NCBI GenBank assembly: GCA_038503035.1
Contig: JAVSML010021684.1
Location: 3,516-67,515, forward strand
From: Crocodylus rhombifer
Taxonomy: Eukaryota; Chordata; Crocodylia; Crocodylidae
Direction: 5' to 3'
DNA length: 64,000 nucleotides
Part shown: one piece after another, positions 1 through 9,420 of the stretch
Position numbering within the stretch: the stretch's first letter is position 1
How the letters are laid out: each line of letters opens with the position of its first letter
Notes under the pieces: model-generated
Seen by the model: only the letters and a program-made list of their open reading frames with translations
Told to the model about the DNA's origin: nothing
Databases searched by the model: none
Translations under genes and position numbers: made by a program

Positions 1-990
1 GCCACACCCCAGGTGGTGGCTGTGGCGGGCCAGTAGGGGTCGCTCCTGCGTTGAGCTGCCCACCTCCCTGCGCCCAACCATCTTCCAGGCTCCGAATGCC
101 TCCCTAGGGGCGCCTTATGCTTGGCCGACCCCTCTCCCGGAGCACACTTGCTAGCCTGGGGGTAATGTCGCCGCCACCACCACCCCGAGAAGGGACTGTC
201 TCGGCCCTGTGTCCTCGGGGAAACACAGGCCTAATGTCCGACGGGTACTCAACCCAGTACAGGCACTTGGGGCACTTCCCCAAGTCAGGGGGCAAAAAGT
301 AAAGTCTCCCTTAGTCCGCAGACCTAAGGGGTCTCTTAGGCATAATTTAGACCCACCCCTCAATAAGTCTCCCACGCCGGTCACAAAGGAGAACTTTATT
401 GATTACAAGGGGTAGAGTAAACTAGGGTACAGGATTGAGCAATATCTTAGAAATCCTAAAGAGCAAACAGTGTGACTGAGGTAGCCTTTTGATTATGCAT
501 CTGTGTTACTGCCAGCTAAATATCTAAACAGAGCTCAAGTAGCTTACTCACAAGCATCTTCCAGAGGCTGGTGAAATTCCCCTCTGTAAGCAGGTGGTTT
601 CTAGCTCGTGGGTTTGGGGGAGAGAGCCAACTTTAGATGGTAAAGCTCCTCTGTATCCCCCGCATGGCTGCTGCTTCACCTCATGGCTGAAGAGAGAGCC
701 CACCTCCTAGCCTGTCCTAACTTATATAGCCCCTGTGACCTCAATCACCTGGTCCAGTGGAGGTCAGCCTCAGTTGGCTATCAGCCAGCCAATTTGAGAT
801 ACATCACCTGTCACCGGGCAGATGCCAGCTCACCAGGTAGAAACCCCTTACCCAGGTAACTGATGCCAGTCACGTAGGCAGAGGGAGCAGGTTTCCCCCC
901 TCCCTCAGGAATGCAGCCAGCTCAAGTTACCTAAAGAGACAGGCTGAGGTGTGAATCCTCTGTGCTGGCCCATCTAATCACATTGTCACA
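1..990 (-). mobile_element. Possible LTR-like sequence, minus strand (upstream intergenic)
   Basis: Read on the minus strand, this stretch has a TATA box (CTATATAAG, 720-728) and, about 325 bases further on, a polyadenylation signal AATAAA (395-400), the order expected in a retroviral-type LTR. I could not define TG/CA ends or a target-site duplication, and the region just after it in + orientation does not fit a simple provirus. No coding potential is recognised. Confidence 0.25.
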
Positions 991-2538
991 GGGCAGAGAT
1001 TTTGGGGAGAAACCAAGGTGGCTTTCTGCCACAGTGGCAGTGGTTAGCCCAGGTTTGCAGGTGTGATCCAGAAAGGGGGCTGGACAGAAGTTGGCAGCCC
1101 TGGGGAGGCATCCAAAGCCTGGTTTTAATCGGGTGCAGTGAGGCAGGCAGCTGGGTGCCAGAGCACCCCAAACTGGCCTGCCACACAGTTAACATCAGAA
1201 TTTTGTATTTTAGCTTTTGTGTGCAGGCCCCAGCTTTGCATGAGTTTAAGAGTCATGCCACACTCCTGCACGATGGCCTTGGGAAGTTACTTCCCCCTCC
1301 CTGGACCTCAGCCACCCATCTGCAGGGACCAGCACAGGGCTCATCTCACAGAGGCTGGAGCGGAGCTGCAAAGTGCTGGCAGATGCTCCTTTTGCAGGGG
1401 CCAGCAAAGGCTGGACTGGGTTTGGAGGAAACCAGTTTCTTCCAAAGGTCTGTGATGGAAAAGGGAAAGCAGGTAGCCTGGGCTGTCAGTCCTTCCCAGC
1501 CTCATTCACCTGCTTGCCTGAACTTGAGGTTGCTATGTTTCTATTTAAGAGAAGGCTGCCTCCAGGGATAGCCTCTCCTTTTGTGTCTTTGGAGCTATAA
1601 TTATGGCCTCTTTTCACTCCCATAGCCATGCCCGTTGCTCGCAGATGACTCTTGTCCCTTGTGGAGGATCTGTGGGAGCCAAATTGACACTGGTCCTCAG
1701 GCCATAACCCCTTGTCCAGGCTTCAGCCTTCTTGGCTTCAGCGCTTTTTAACTAGCTGAGTCCTCTCAGCCCAGGTTCACTGCTTTGGATTCGGGGCTCC
1801 TGGGCCCAAGCACAACATGAAAGCTGGTCACACAAGCACAGAGTACCCCAGCACCCTGCTCCATGGCCTCCGGTCCTGCCCTACAGGCTTCACCTGGTCT
1901 TCCCATCTTAAACTCAAAGACATGGAAGAAAACTCAAAGGGTTAATTAACCCCCCACTTACAACTCAGGTCACAGCCCCTCGAGCACATAACAGTTGTCA
2001 CCATCACAGTCATAAGGAACTGTCTTGACTGTCCACTCCACCACCTCAGCCTACCTGCTTGTCCCTGTCCATCTGCTCTGTCTTGTGCTCCTTTCCCTGC
2101 CACCTGCACCCATGACCTGCCAGCCCCAGCTCTGAGCCTGGGCTGGTACGCAGGCGAGCCCTGCCCCTTCCGCTTGCCTGACTGCTGCCCCTGGAGATGG
2201 GCCCAGGGGCTTCTGCTCAGCCTCATGAACTCCTTGCCTTTTCTTGTCCCACAGCCCTTCCCTGCTGGATCTGGAGGATAAGCAGTAGTGATGGAAAGGC
2301 GAGGAGCAGGGGCAAAGACTATGGGGAGCAGATGCCAGGAGGTGCAGGCATGGGAGGGCATGTAGTAAGGAGGTAGATGCTGGAGTGTGCTGGTAGCAGA
2401 GGGGGCAAGTGCTGGGGGAAACAGGCAGCAGAATACAAGGTATGGGAGTGTGCAGGGGTCATGTTCCTTGACTCCCACTGCCTCCCTCCCCACTGCCTGC
2501 TCTCCTGCCACTGCTTTCCCCATTGCAGTGGTGATGGG
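991..2538. other. Upstream intergenic sequence, unclassified repeat-like
   Basis: No gene is recognised. The segment 1000-1190 resembles 61240-61405 in the same orientation: both have GTTGGC followed by CCCTGGGGA, a GG(T/C)TTGGTTTT-like stretch, a GGTGC(A/T)GTGAGG motif and CTGGCCTGCCAC. It is therefore part of a dispersed repeat, perhaps the leader of an LTR element. The rest, including a C-rich stretch at 1940-2530, shows nothing I can name. Confidence 0.4.
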
Positions 2539-2584
2539 AGACAAATTTAAGACAGGCTTCCAATAATTATATTCTGTACATAGA

Positions 2585-4270
2585 AAAATAGAAAATTAGG
2601 GTTGGAAGGGACCTCAGGAGGACATTTAGTCCAACCCTCTGCTCAAAGCAGAACCATCCCCAACTATATCATCCCAGCCAAAGTTTTGTTTAGCCAGTTC
2701 TTGAAAACCTCCAAGGATGGAGAGTCCTGAGTCTCTCTGGGTAACCTGTTCATGTTTTACTACCTTCCTCATGAGAAAATTCTTCCTAATATCTAACCTC
2801 AACTTCCCTTGCTGTAACTTGAGATTGTTGCTCCTTGTTCTGTCATCTGCCACCACTGAGAATAGTTCAGCTCCATCCTCTTTCAACCCACCCTTCAGGT
2901 AGTTGAGGACTGCTATTAAATCCTCCCTGTCTTCTCTTCCCTTCACTAAATAAGCCCAGTTACCTCAGCTTGTCCTGAAATGTCACGTGCCCTAGCCTCT
3001 TCATATTTTTGTTGCCCTTCACTAGACTCTCTCCAATTTGTCTCTGAGTCCAGTGATATAGCCAGTTTTCTATCCGCCGTACAGACCATTCATCCAGCCC
3101 ATACCTCCTTAGCTTGCCTGCAAGGATGTTGTGGGAGACCACATCAAAAGCCTTGCTAAAATCAAGGTATACCACATCCACTAGTCTGCTTACATCCACA
3201 GAACCAGTCTAGTTTCCTGGATTCTCCTTTTTCCCTTTCTTAAATATTAGCACCATATTTCCCCTTTTTCAATCATCCACAACCTTTCCCCATCTCCATG
3301 AGTTTTCAAAGATGATGGTCCAGAGGCTCTGCAGTCACACCAGCCAACACCCTTAGCACCTTCAGATGCATCCCTGTCTGCCTCCACTGACTTGTCTTTG
3401 TCCAGCTTTTTTAAGTCGTCCCTAACCTGTTATTTCACTACTGTTGGCTGCTCACCCCTTCCCAAACTGTACTCCCAAGTGCAGTAGTCTGGGAGCTGAC
3501 CTTGCCTGTGAAGACCGAGGCAAAAAGGGCATTGAGTATTTCAGCCTTTTCTGCATCCTCTGTCACTAGGTTGCCTCCCCCCATTCACTAAGGGACGCAC
3601 ACTTTTCCCAGTCTTCCTCGTTACCAAAATATTTGTAGACACCCTTCTTGTTACCCTTCACATCCCTTGCTAGCTACAACTCCAATTGCACTTTGGCTTT
3701 CCTGACTTCATCCCTGCATGCCCAAGCAATGCTCTTATACTCCTCCCTATTTGGTTGTCCAAGTTTCCACTTCTTATAAGCTTCCTTTTTATGATTTTAG
3801 TTTACAGGAGTTCCCTGCTAAGCTAAGCTGCTCTTCTGCCATACTTGCTAGTCTTCCTGAACGTGGTTTGTTCCTGAACCGTTGGTAAGGCTTCTTTACA
3901 AGTACAGCCAACTCTTCTGGACTCCTCTCCCACTCAGACTGGCTTCCCAGGAGATCCTGCCCATCAGTTCCCTGAACAAGTTGAAGTCTCCTTTTCTGAA
4001 GTCCAGGGTCCTTACTCTGCTGCTCTCCATCCTTCCTTTCCTTAGGATCCTGAACTCAATTGTCTCATGGTCTCATGCTGCCCAACTTGCAATCCATTAT
4101 GCTACATTCCCACCAATTCTTCCATTTGTGAGCAGCAGGTCAAGAAAAGCACGGCCCCTAGTTGGCTACTCCAACACTTGCAGCTGGAAGTTATCCCCAA
4201 TACTCTCCAGAAACTTCCTGGATTGCCTGCGCACTGCTGTATTCACTCCCAGCAGATGTCAGAGTGATTA
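2585..4270 (-). mobile_element. CR1-type LINE remnant, minus strand
   Basis: The low-coordinate end carries the CR1 3'-end signature (GGGTTGGAAGGGACCTC, then AGTCCAACCCTCTGC). Minus-strand reading of 2960-3199 gives the reverse transcriptase block VDVVYLDFSKAFDVVSHNIL, and 2626-2946 gives the C-terminal RLDIRKNF region. Upstream parts to about 4270 match the region between endonuclease and RT. There are several frame breaks, so this is a dead, 5'-truncated copy. Confidence 0.85.
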
Positions 4271-4984
4271 AAGTCCCCCATGAGAACCAGGGCAGGAAAC
4301 TTCTGTAATAATGGGCAGAGCAGCTATTCTTGTGCTTCTGGTGGTGTTTTGCAGGGGCCAGGGCTACCTGCCTTGTCCCCCACCACCCTTGGGACATTCC
4401 CAATGTGCCTTGAACAGGCCTAGAGTCCTCCGGGTGCTCAAAGGGTGGAAGTCGGTGCCCATGCTTGAGGAGGCCCAGCAAGATGCAGGCAGGGCTGCCT
4501 GACCCCTTGCCACGAGGGCAGGCCAGGGGCAACCAGGGCTCCCGCCGTCATTTCTCATGGCAGGGGGGGCAGAGACAGGAGGGCTGTGAGATACTGGCGT
4601 CCCTGCGACCCCAGGAACAGCATGATACAGGTCTTCGAGGCGGGACTAGGCAGAAACCTGCCCTCTGGAGTACTTGCTGGTTAGAAGAGCTATTTTTGGG
4701 TGCACGAGCTGGTTTGCCCCTTCAAGAAGAACCCCCCCGCCCCCGACGGCCTGTGCGCTATAAAGCCTGCTCCCGCGCCCCACGAAGCCCGCTGGACACC
4801 TGCCCGCAGCGCGACACCTCGCTTCCCGCAGCGGCTGGGGGGAACGACTGCTCCGCTCTGCAACGTCACAGTGGGGGTGGGGCCTTCGCGCTGCCGGTCG
4901 CTTTGGTAACCGCGGCCGGGCAGCGTCACTTCCGGGTTCGCCCAGCGCGGTCGCGCAGAGGCTGGTGGGAGTGGAGGCGGTGGC

Positions 4985-5063
4985 CAATAGGCGAGCGGCT
5001 CCTGGTGTGTCTCCCTGCGTCTTCCGCGTCTCTCTTGCCTTGCGCTGGGGGCTGCGCTCGCGG
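4985..5063 (+). other. GTF2E2: GTF2E2 probable non-coding exon 1
   Basis: A strong donor, CGG followed by GTGAGT (5064-5069), closes a GC-rich transcribed-looking stretch inside the CpG island. The exon carrying the GTF2E2 start codon begins at an acceptor (5755 or 5769), so a 5' non-coding exon is required, and this donor is the best candidate in the island. The 5' boundary is arbitrary; I see no decisive transcription start signal. Confidence 0.5.
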
Positions 5064-5768
5064 GTGAGTGCGGGGCGGGGCGGGGATTCGCGCCCCCAGT
5101 GCAGCCGTCGCTGTCGCCGTTGCCGTTGCCGTTGCCGCCCGCGGCCGCCCGCCAGGGGTGCGCGGCCGGGCCTGTGGCGGAGCCGCCCCGCTTGCGTGCG
5201 GCCTTGGGGCCCTCTCCAGCGCGGCAGCGAGTCGGCCCGTCCGGGGCCTCGCAGCCGGCCTGGGAGCTCGGCTCGGGCCGGCGCCCTTGTGCCGGGGGCA
5301 TTATTTAGCCGGCAGCCTTCAGCGGGAACAGAGCGACTCGCTGGGCACCGGCAGCCTCTGACAAATGGCAGCGGCTTCATGGTTTTCACCGCGCTCTCTA
5401 GTCACGAGGATGAATTGTAGTTTTAACTTGAAACAATTAGGTAGAATAAATGTCAGTTGAGTTCTAAACGTCATAAAACACTTCCCTGAGTATGGTCTTC
5501 AGAGAAACCGTTGGTCTCTGGCCAGGCCAGTTGAGCGGCTGCCCCTTCTCTGCCGCAGACAGATCCCTCTTCTCTGCATCAGCAGGTGATGCCGCAGCGG
5601 TTCTAAAACCAAACCGGAAAGGCACGTGTCAGTACCTGGCTTCTCTCAGACATGTGCTTTAGAGGAAAGGAGTGGCTTGCCAGATAAAGGAATTTGGAGC
5701 CCCATATGCCTTGAGGTGCCTCATTGATCCGGTTCACTTTTGTCCCCCCACCAGTTTTCTCATCGCAG
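5064..5768 (+). other. GTF2E2: GTF2E2 intron 1
   Basis: Runs from the GTGAGT donor to the acceptor before the start codon. The first 250 bases are CpG island; the rest is ordinary single-copy-looking sequence. Two acceptors 14 bases apart are possible: CCACCAG ending at 5754, after a C/T-rich tract, and TCGCAG ending at 5768. Both lie in the 5' UTR, so either leaves the protein unchanged. Confidence 0.55.
5115..5140. repeat. GC-rich hexamer microsatellite in intron 1
   Basis: Several tandem copies of a CCGTTG-type hexamer just after the exon 1 donor, inside the CpG island. It may be polymorphic in length; no function is implied. Confidence 0.7.
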
Positions 5769-5772
5769 AATT

Positions 5773-5935
5773 ATGGATCCGAGCCTGCTGAGAGAACGAG
5801 AGCTATTCAAAAAAAGAGCCCTCTCCACTCCTGCTGTAGAGAAACGCCCGGTGTCCTCTTCTGATTCTTCATCTTCTAAAAAGAAGAAAGCAAAAGTAGA
5901 GCAGGGTGGATCATCAAGCTCAAAACAAAACGCAG
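5773..5935 (+). CDS. GTF2E2: General transcription factor IIE subunit 2 (TFIIE beta), first coding exon, residues 1-54
   Basis: TFIIE beta pairs with TFIIE alpha in the RNA polymerase II pre-initiation complex, where TFIIE recruits and stimulates TFIIH. This nuclear protein is recognised from its N terminus [20 protein letters not shown], followed by a serine-rich patch, a lysine cluster (KKKKAK) and GGSSSSKQN, all closely matching vertebrate GTF2E2. The start codon has a good context (A at -3, G at +4). The exon ends at GCAG before GTTGGT; reading on without splicing gives a stop after two more codons. The exon ends in phase 1: base 5935 joins AT at 44389 to make Asp55. This part is the disordered, basic and serine-rich N-terminal region that precedes the winged-helix core. 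The remaining exons lie downstream on the same strand, after a 38.5-kb intron. Confidence 0.97.
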
Positions 5936-6053
5936 GTTGGTAAAGTAGCTCTGGTTTTAGGGCTGGTTTTGTTTTCTACCACCTGTCTGTGTGTCCGGTT
6001 AATTTGAATGAGTCACTGCTTCCATGATCTTAAGTACCCGTGATGTTCTGAAG

Positions 6054-6234
6054 CAGGGGTGGGTGATTATTTCGGGCGGAGGGCTGCTTGCTGAGTTTTG
6101 GCAAGCCATTGGAGGCCACATGACAGGCAGCCAAGGGCAGACAAATTTTCTAAATTTTTTAGGGGCCCTGTGGGCTGGATAGAATGGCCTGGCGGGCCGC
6201 ATCCGGCCCCCAGGCTTCATTTTGCTCACCCCTG
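6054..6234 (+). mobile_element. Short hAT-like element A (family with CAGGGGTGGG ends)
   Basis: Starts CAGGGGTGGGTGATTATTT and ends ATTTTGCTCACCCCTG, hAT-style terminal inverted repeats. It is flanked by related 8-mers TTCTGAAG (6046-6053) and CTCTAAAG (6235-6242). It carries only the two ends of the longer family copy at 40241-41250, so it is an internally deleted, non-autonomous copy. Confidence 0.75.
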
Positions 6235-6242
6235 CTCTAAAG

Positions 6243-6522
6243 CAGTGGGCCCAAATCTTTTTGGCAGGTAGGCCACAAGTTAAGCCGCACGCCTCCAATC
6301 CCCTTCCCCTGCTTGAGCTGCTGCCCTGCTTTCTGTTCTTTGTTCCTTGCCCAATTTGTTTCTCTTCATTTGTCTCCCTGCCCTGTGCTCCCTGCCTGAT
6401 CTGTTGTTATGCTTTGTTCCTTGCCCTTGTCTGTTGCTGTGTTCCCTGGACCCTCTCTGTTCTCCCACATGCTACCCGCAGAAGTGGCCTATTGCACGTG
6501 TGCTGCAGGTTGGCCACCCGTG
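6243..6522 (+). mobile_element. Short hAT-like element B in tandem with A
   Basis: Begins CAGTGGGCCCAAATC directly after the 8-mer CTCTAAAG and ends GGCCACCCGTG before CTCTGAAG (6523-6530), 7 of 8 bases the same. Its pyrimidine-rich interior resembles the insert at 37495-37717. It has no coding capacity. Confidence 0.65.
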
Positions 6523-6744
6523 CTCTGAAGAGAGCAGTCTTCTACAGTTCTCGCTCAAGCACCTTAGCATGAGACTAGAGTGGAGATTGAATGTCCGCTC
6601 CCCCCCTACCACCCCCTCTGTGTCTTGAGTTGTGTGCCATTCCTGAAATACCATAAATGCTAATCTGAATTTTTCAGTCAGTTTATGCTTGACCTTGGTA
6701 CATGAAGAAGTTCTTGATGCTTATGGCTCTGAAGTGCTCTAGCT

Positions 6745-7147
6745 CAGTGATGTTCAACTTTTTTTGCCAGACAGGCCAGATGAGCAGTGCCCAGTCTGTC
6801 CACAGGCTGGATCTGGCTGATGATCTTACTCCAGAGATTGGGGTTGGTACAGCCCCATTGAGTCCTGCAGGAGGGGTGGCATGATCTAGTTCAGATGCAG
6901 CCATATGGGGTGGGAAGTGTGCCCTGGTCCTGCAGGAAGATTATGACCTGGCCCTGAACCAGTAGTAAAGGGAGAAGGGGCATGGTCCGGTCCCAACCTG
7001 CTGCACAGACTTGGGAATTTGGCAGCAGAGGAGTTTGGCAGTATTCATTGCCACTGCTCCTCCACTGCCAAACTTCCTGGCCTGTGAGGAGCTTTGTGGG
7101 CTGGATGGGCCACATCTGGCCTGTGGGCTGGAGGATGGACACCCCTG
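6745..7147 (+). mobile_element. hAT-like non-autonomous element
   Basis: Starts CAGTGATGTTCAACTTT and ends GGATGGACACCCCTG. Flanking 8-mers are CTCTAGCT (6737-6744) and CCCTAGCT (7148-7155), 7 of 8 matching, as expected for a hAT target-site duplication. No transposase sequence remains. Confidence 0.7.
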
Positions 7148-7256
7148 CCCTAGCTCTTTCTACCAGCTCTACTACTCCTTTTTGTTGTTTCCCCAACTTT
7201 GCAATGTTTGTCTATCAAGGTTTGTATGTCAGGGCCAAGTCTCATAGCATCTAAGT

Positions 7257-8752
7257 CAAGAGCGGACAAAATATGGCTTGCGGGACTCCTAAAAATCTAG
7301 AAAATTAATATTTATGTGCCCTAGCTGCCTGTGGAAGATGACAAGGCACATGGGGCAGTAGGGCCCAGGGGAAGCCTGTGGCAGGACCCAGCAACTGCAG
7401 CAAGGCTGGCCCAGCCCCATGCCCAGCTGAAAGCCTCTGGGACCGTGGGGCTGTCCCTGCCTTCCCTGTACTGAAGGGAAATTCAGATAAGAACAGGGGG
7501 AGGGAGGCAGAGGAGGGCTGTGGGCGATCACCCTAGTCCTCAGGGTCAGGTTCAGCTGGCTCCTGTGGTCTCAGTGCTGCACCTGAGAACCATGGGTTGG
7601 AGCAGCAGGTGGGGGGATGGGGAGGAACAGTAGCAGGCAGGAAAAGAAGGAAATGGCAGCGAGAGGGGAGCTGCAGCAAGTGGGTGTGTGGGCAGGAGCT
7701 CAGGCCCTTGCTGGTGTCCCAGGGCCAGGGCCCAAAGCAGGCAGCAGGAGCATGGGGCCTGGGCTGGCAAGGGCTCTATGGAGCTGGGCCAGGCTGTGCC
7801 AGCAGGGAGAGGGGGGAGCCAGCCTGGCTCCATAGAGCCCCTGCTGGCCCATGTCCTGCCCTCCTGCCACTTCACTCTGGGCCCTGCTGTCCTGGCCCCA
7901 GTGTGCCTGCTCACTGCTGCTCCCCCGCTGCCTACCACTGCCATTTCCCCATTTTCCTGCATGCTGCTGCCCACCCCCCCCCCTTCATCATCCCATGCCA
8001 TTTCAGTACCATGTGGTTTCTGGCCGCAGTGCCAGACCGCGGCACTCGGAAGGAGCTGGCCTGGCCCCCACAATTCTCAGCTGGTGCTGTGCTGGCTGGG
8101 CTGGGCCAGCTCCTGCTGCGTCTGGTGGCCTCTTGTGCAGCTGGGATGTGGTGCTGTGGCAAGAGAAAGGCAGTGGTGGCACATGGGAGGGGGAAGTGGC
8201 AGGAGCAGAGGGCCAGAAGCAGCAGGGGTATGGAGCCTGGGCTTGGAGGAGCACTGCCAGGGGCTCTGCCTGCCACGAGGTGGTGGTGGTGGGGCTGTGG
8301 GCAAACCCTCGCCCTCCACACATGCCACAATGTTTTTCAGCCGTATGCGTGCACGCACCTCCCCACAATATACAAGAGTAAGACTTCATTTTAAGCTATT
8401 ACACAATCACCTCTATGTACACTACACAAACACAAGTAAATCAGGACAAACTATTTTTTTAAAATCATATTAATGTTGTAGTAGATGTTTGGGGGTTTTT
8501 TTTGTTTTTTTTTTAGAATATAATTTGGTATATTTTGGTTCCAAGATGACAAACCCCCATGCTGGAAGGAGTATTTTGTTGGGCAAGGGGGAGGGGCTTA
8601 TGGTGGCAAAGGTTAGGGGGTGGTACTTCCGGTCCTAAGATGATGACCAGGGTGCAGGGCACCTGTCAAAGGGCAGGGCTACCCAAGCAGTCCTCAGCAG
8701 CTTGCCAAAATTCAGTAAGCAGCCCTCTGCTTGAAATAATTGCCCACCCTTA
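7257..8752 (-). mobile_element. hAT-like element, long copy of family A, inverted
   Basis: Flanked by ATCTAAGT (7249-7256) and TTCTAAGT (8753-8760). The 5' end (GGACAAAATATGGC) is the reverse complement of the right end of the family, and the high-coordinate end (AATTGCCCACCCTTA) of the left end. Its 8360-8450 part is the reverse complement of 40500-40600. The GC-rich interior contains long frames on both strands, but these have composition-driven sequences (runs of Gly, Ala, Pro, Trp) and no transposase motif, so I do not call genes. Confidence 0.7.
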
Positions 8753-8760
8753 TTCTAAGT

Positions 8761-9282
8761 GCATCCCAATGCTCAAAAAAAGGGCAGGGGGAGAACTTCT
8801 CTATCTTCCCTGTATTTCTTACTATTTATTTATCTAGTTTTCATTTTCACTTGTCTGTTCTTGCTGTTCATCTTGAGTGAAAAATGTAAGCTTGGACAAA
8901 GAAAAGGGTTTTGGGTTTTTTGTATCTCACTTTTCATGTTATGAAATCAGTGATTATTGTTTTGTCTTGGAGTACTTCTTGATCTGTAAACCCATGAAGG
9001 TGCTGTGACCTCAGATGTACCCACAAGTTCCTCTGTCCTGGTCAAAGGTTGTTTTTTATTTAATCTTTCTAATAAAAATGAAGGCAAGGATTTAGGGATT
9101 TAAAAATCAAGTTGGATATCCTTAAACTGGTCTATGTGGTCAGTGAAGAATTGGACTAAAATACAGTGAATATTATTGTCTGCAGAGTTCTGCTGTCAGC
9201 CATCAATTTGATAGGTTGCCTAAAGCCTTTACTTCAACTTCCCAATGCATTTCTGCAACACTGATTGATGTGATGCTCTAGC
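8761..9282. other. GTF2E2: Intron 2 spacer
   Basis: AT-rich intronic sequence with T-runs; no gene, repeat end or structured element recognised. Confidence 0.5.
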
Positions 9283-9420
9283 ATAGGGGTTGGCAGCCTA
9301 TGTCCTGTGGGCTGGATCTGGCTTGCGAAGATTGGATCTATCCTACAGAAGCTCTAGGAATCAAACCAGTGCCATGCTGCAACAAGGATGACACCCCCCC
9401 CCCCCCCCCCCCCCCCCAAA
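9283..9420. mobile_element. hAT-like end with a 24-base poly-C run
   Basis: ATAGGGGTTGGCAGCC at about 9285 resembles a hAT left end, and the following CTGTGGGCTGGATCTGGC phrase recurs in the other hAT-like elements here. The fragment runs into an uninterrupted C tract (9394-9417). The right end was not found. Confidence 0.45.

Larger units (their letters stand above)
4640..5320. promoter_or_regulatory. GTF2E2: CpG island promoter of GTF2E2
   Basis: This is the only long stretch in the window where CG dinucleotides are dense, against a background that is strongly CpG-depleted. It contains a CCAAT box (CCAATAG at about 4984), an ETS-type site (CACTTCCGGG, 4927-4936), a CRE-like half site (AACGTCAC, about 4862), GC boxes just after 5069, and a TATA-like GCTATAAAG at about 4757. 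The ETS and CCAAT sites lie 60-140 bases before the proposed exon 1 donor, as in housekeeping promoters. I infer that it drives GTF2E2, whose start codon lies about 700 bases downstream. The TATA-like site is far upstream and probably not the main start-site determinant. Confidence 0.8.

Noticed and set aside
4465..5420. Long overlapping frames on both strands in the CpG island (up to 247 codons)
   Set aside because: High GC leaves few stop codons in every frame. The predicted proteins are Arg/Pro/Gly/Ala-rich with no domain, and the GTF2E2 promoter and exon 1 donor explain the region.
7597..8473. Frames of 261-265 codons in the GC-rich part of 7257-8752
   Set aside because: They lie inside a repeat-derived interior, overlap on both strands with similar length, and contain no transposase or other motif.
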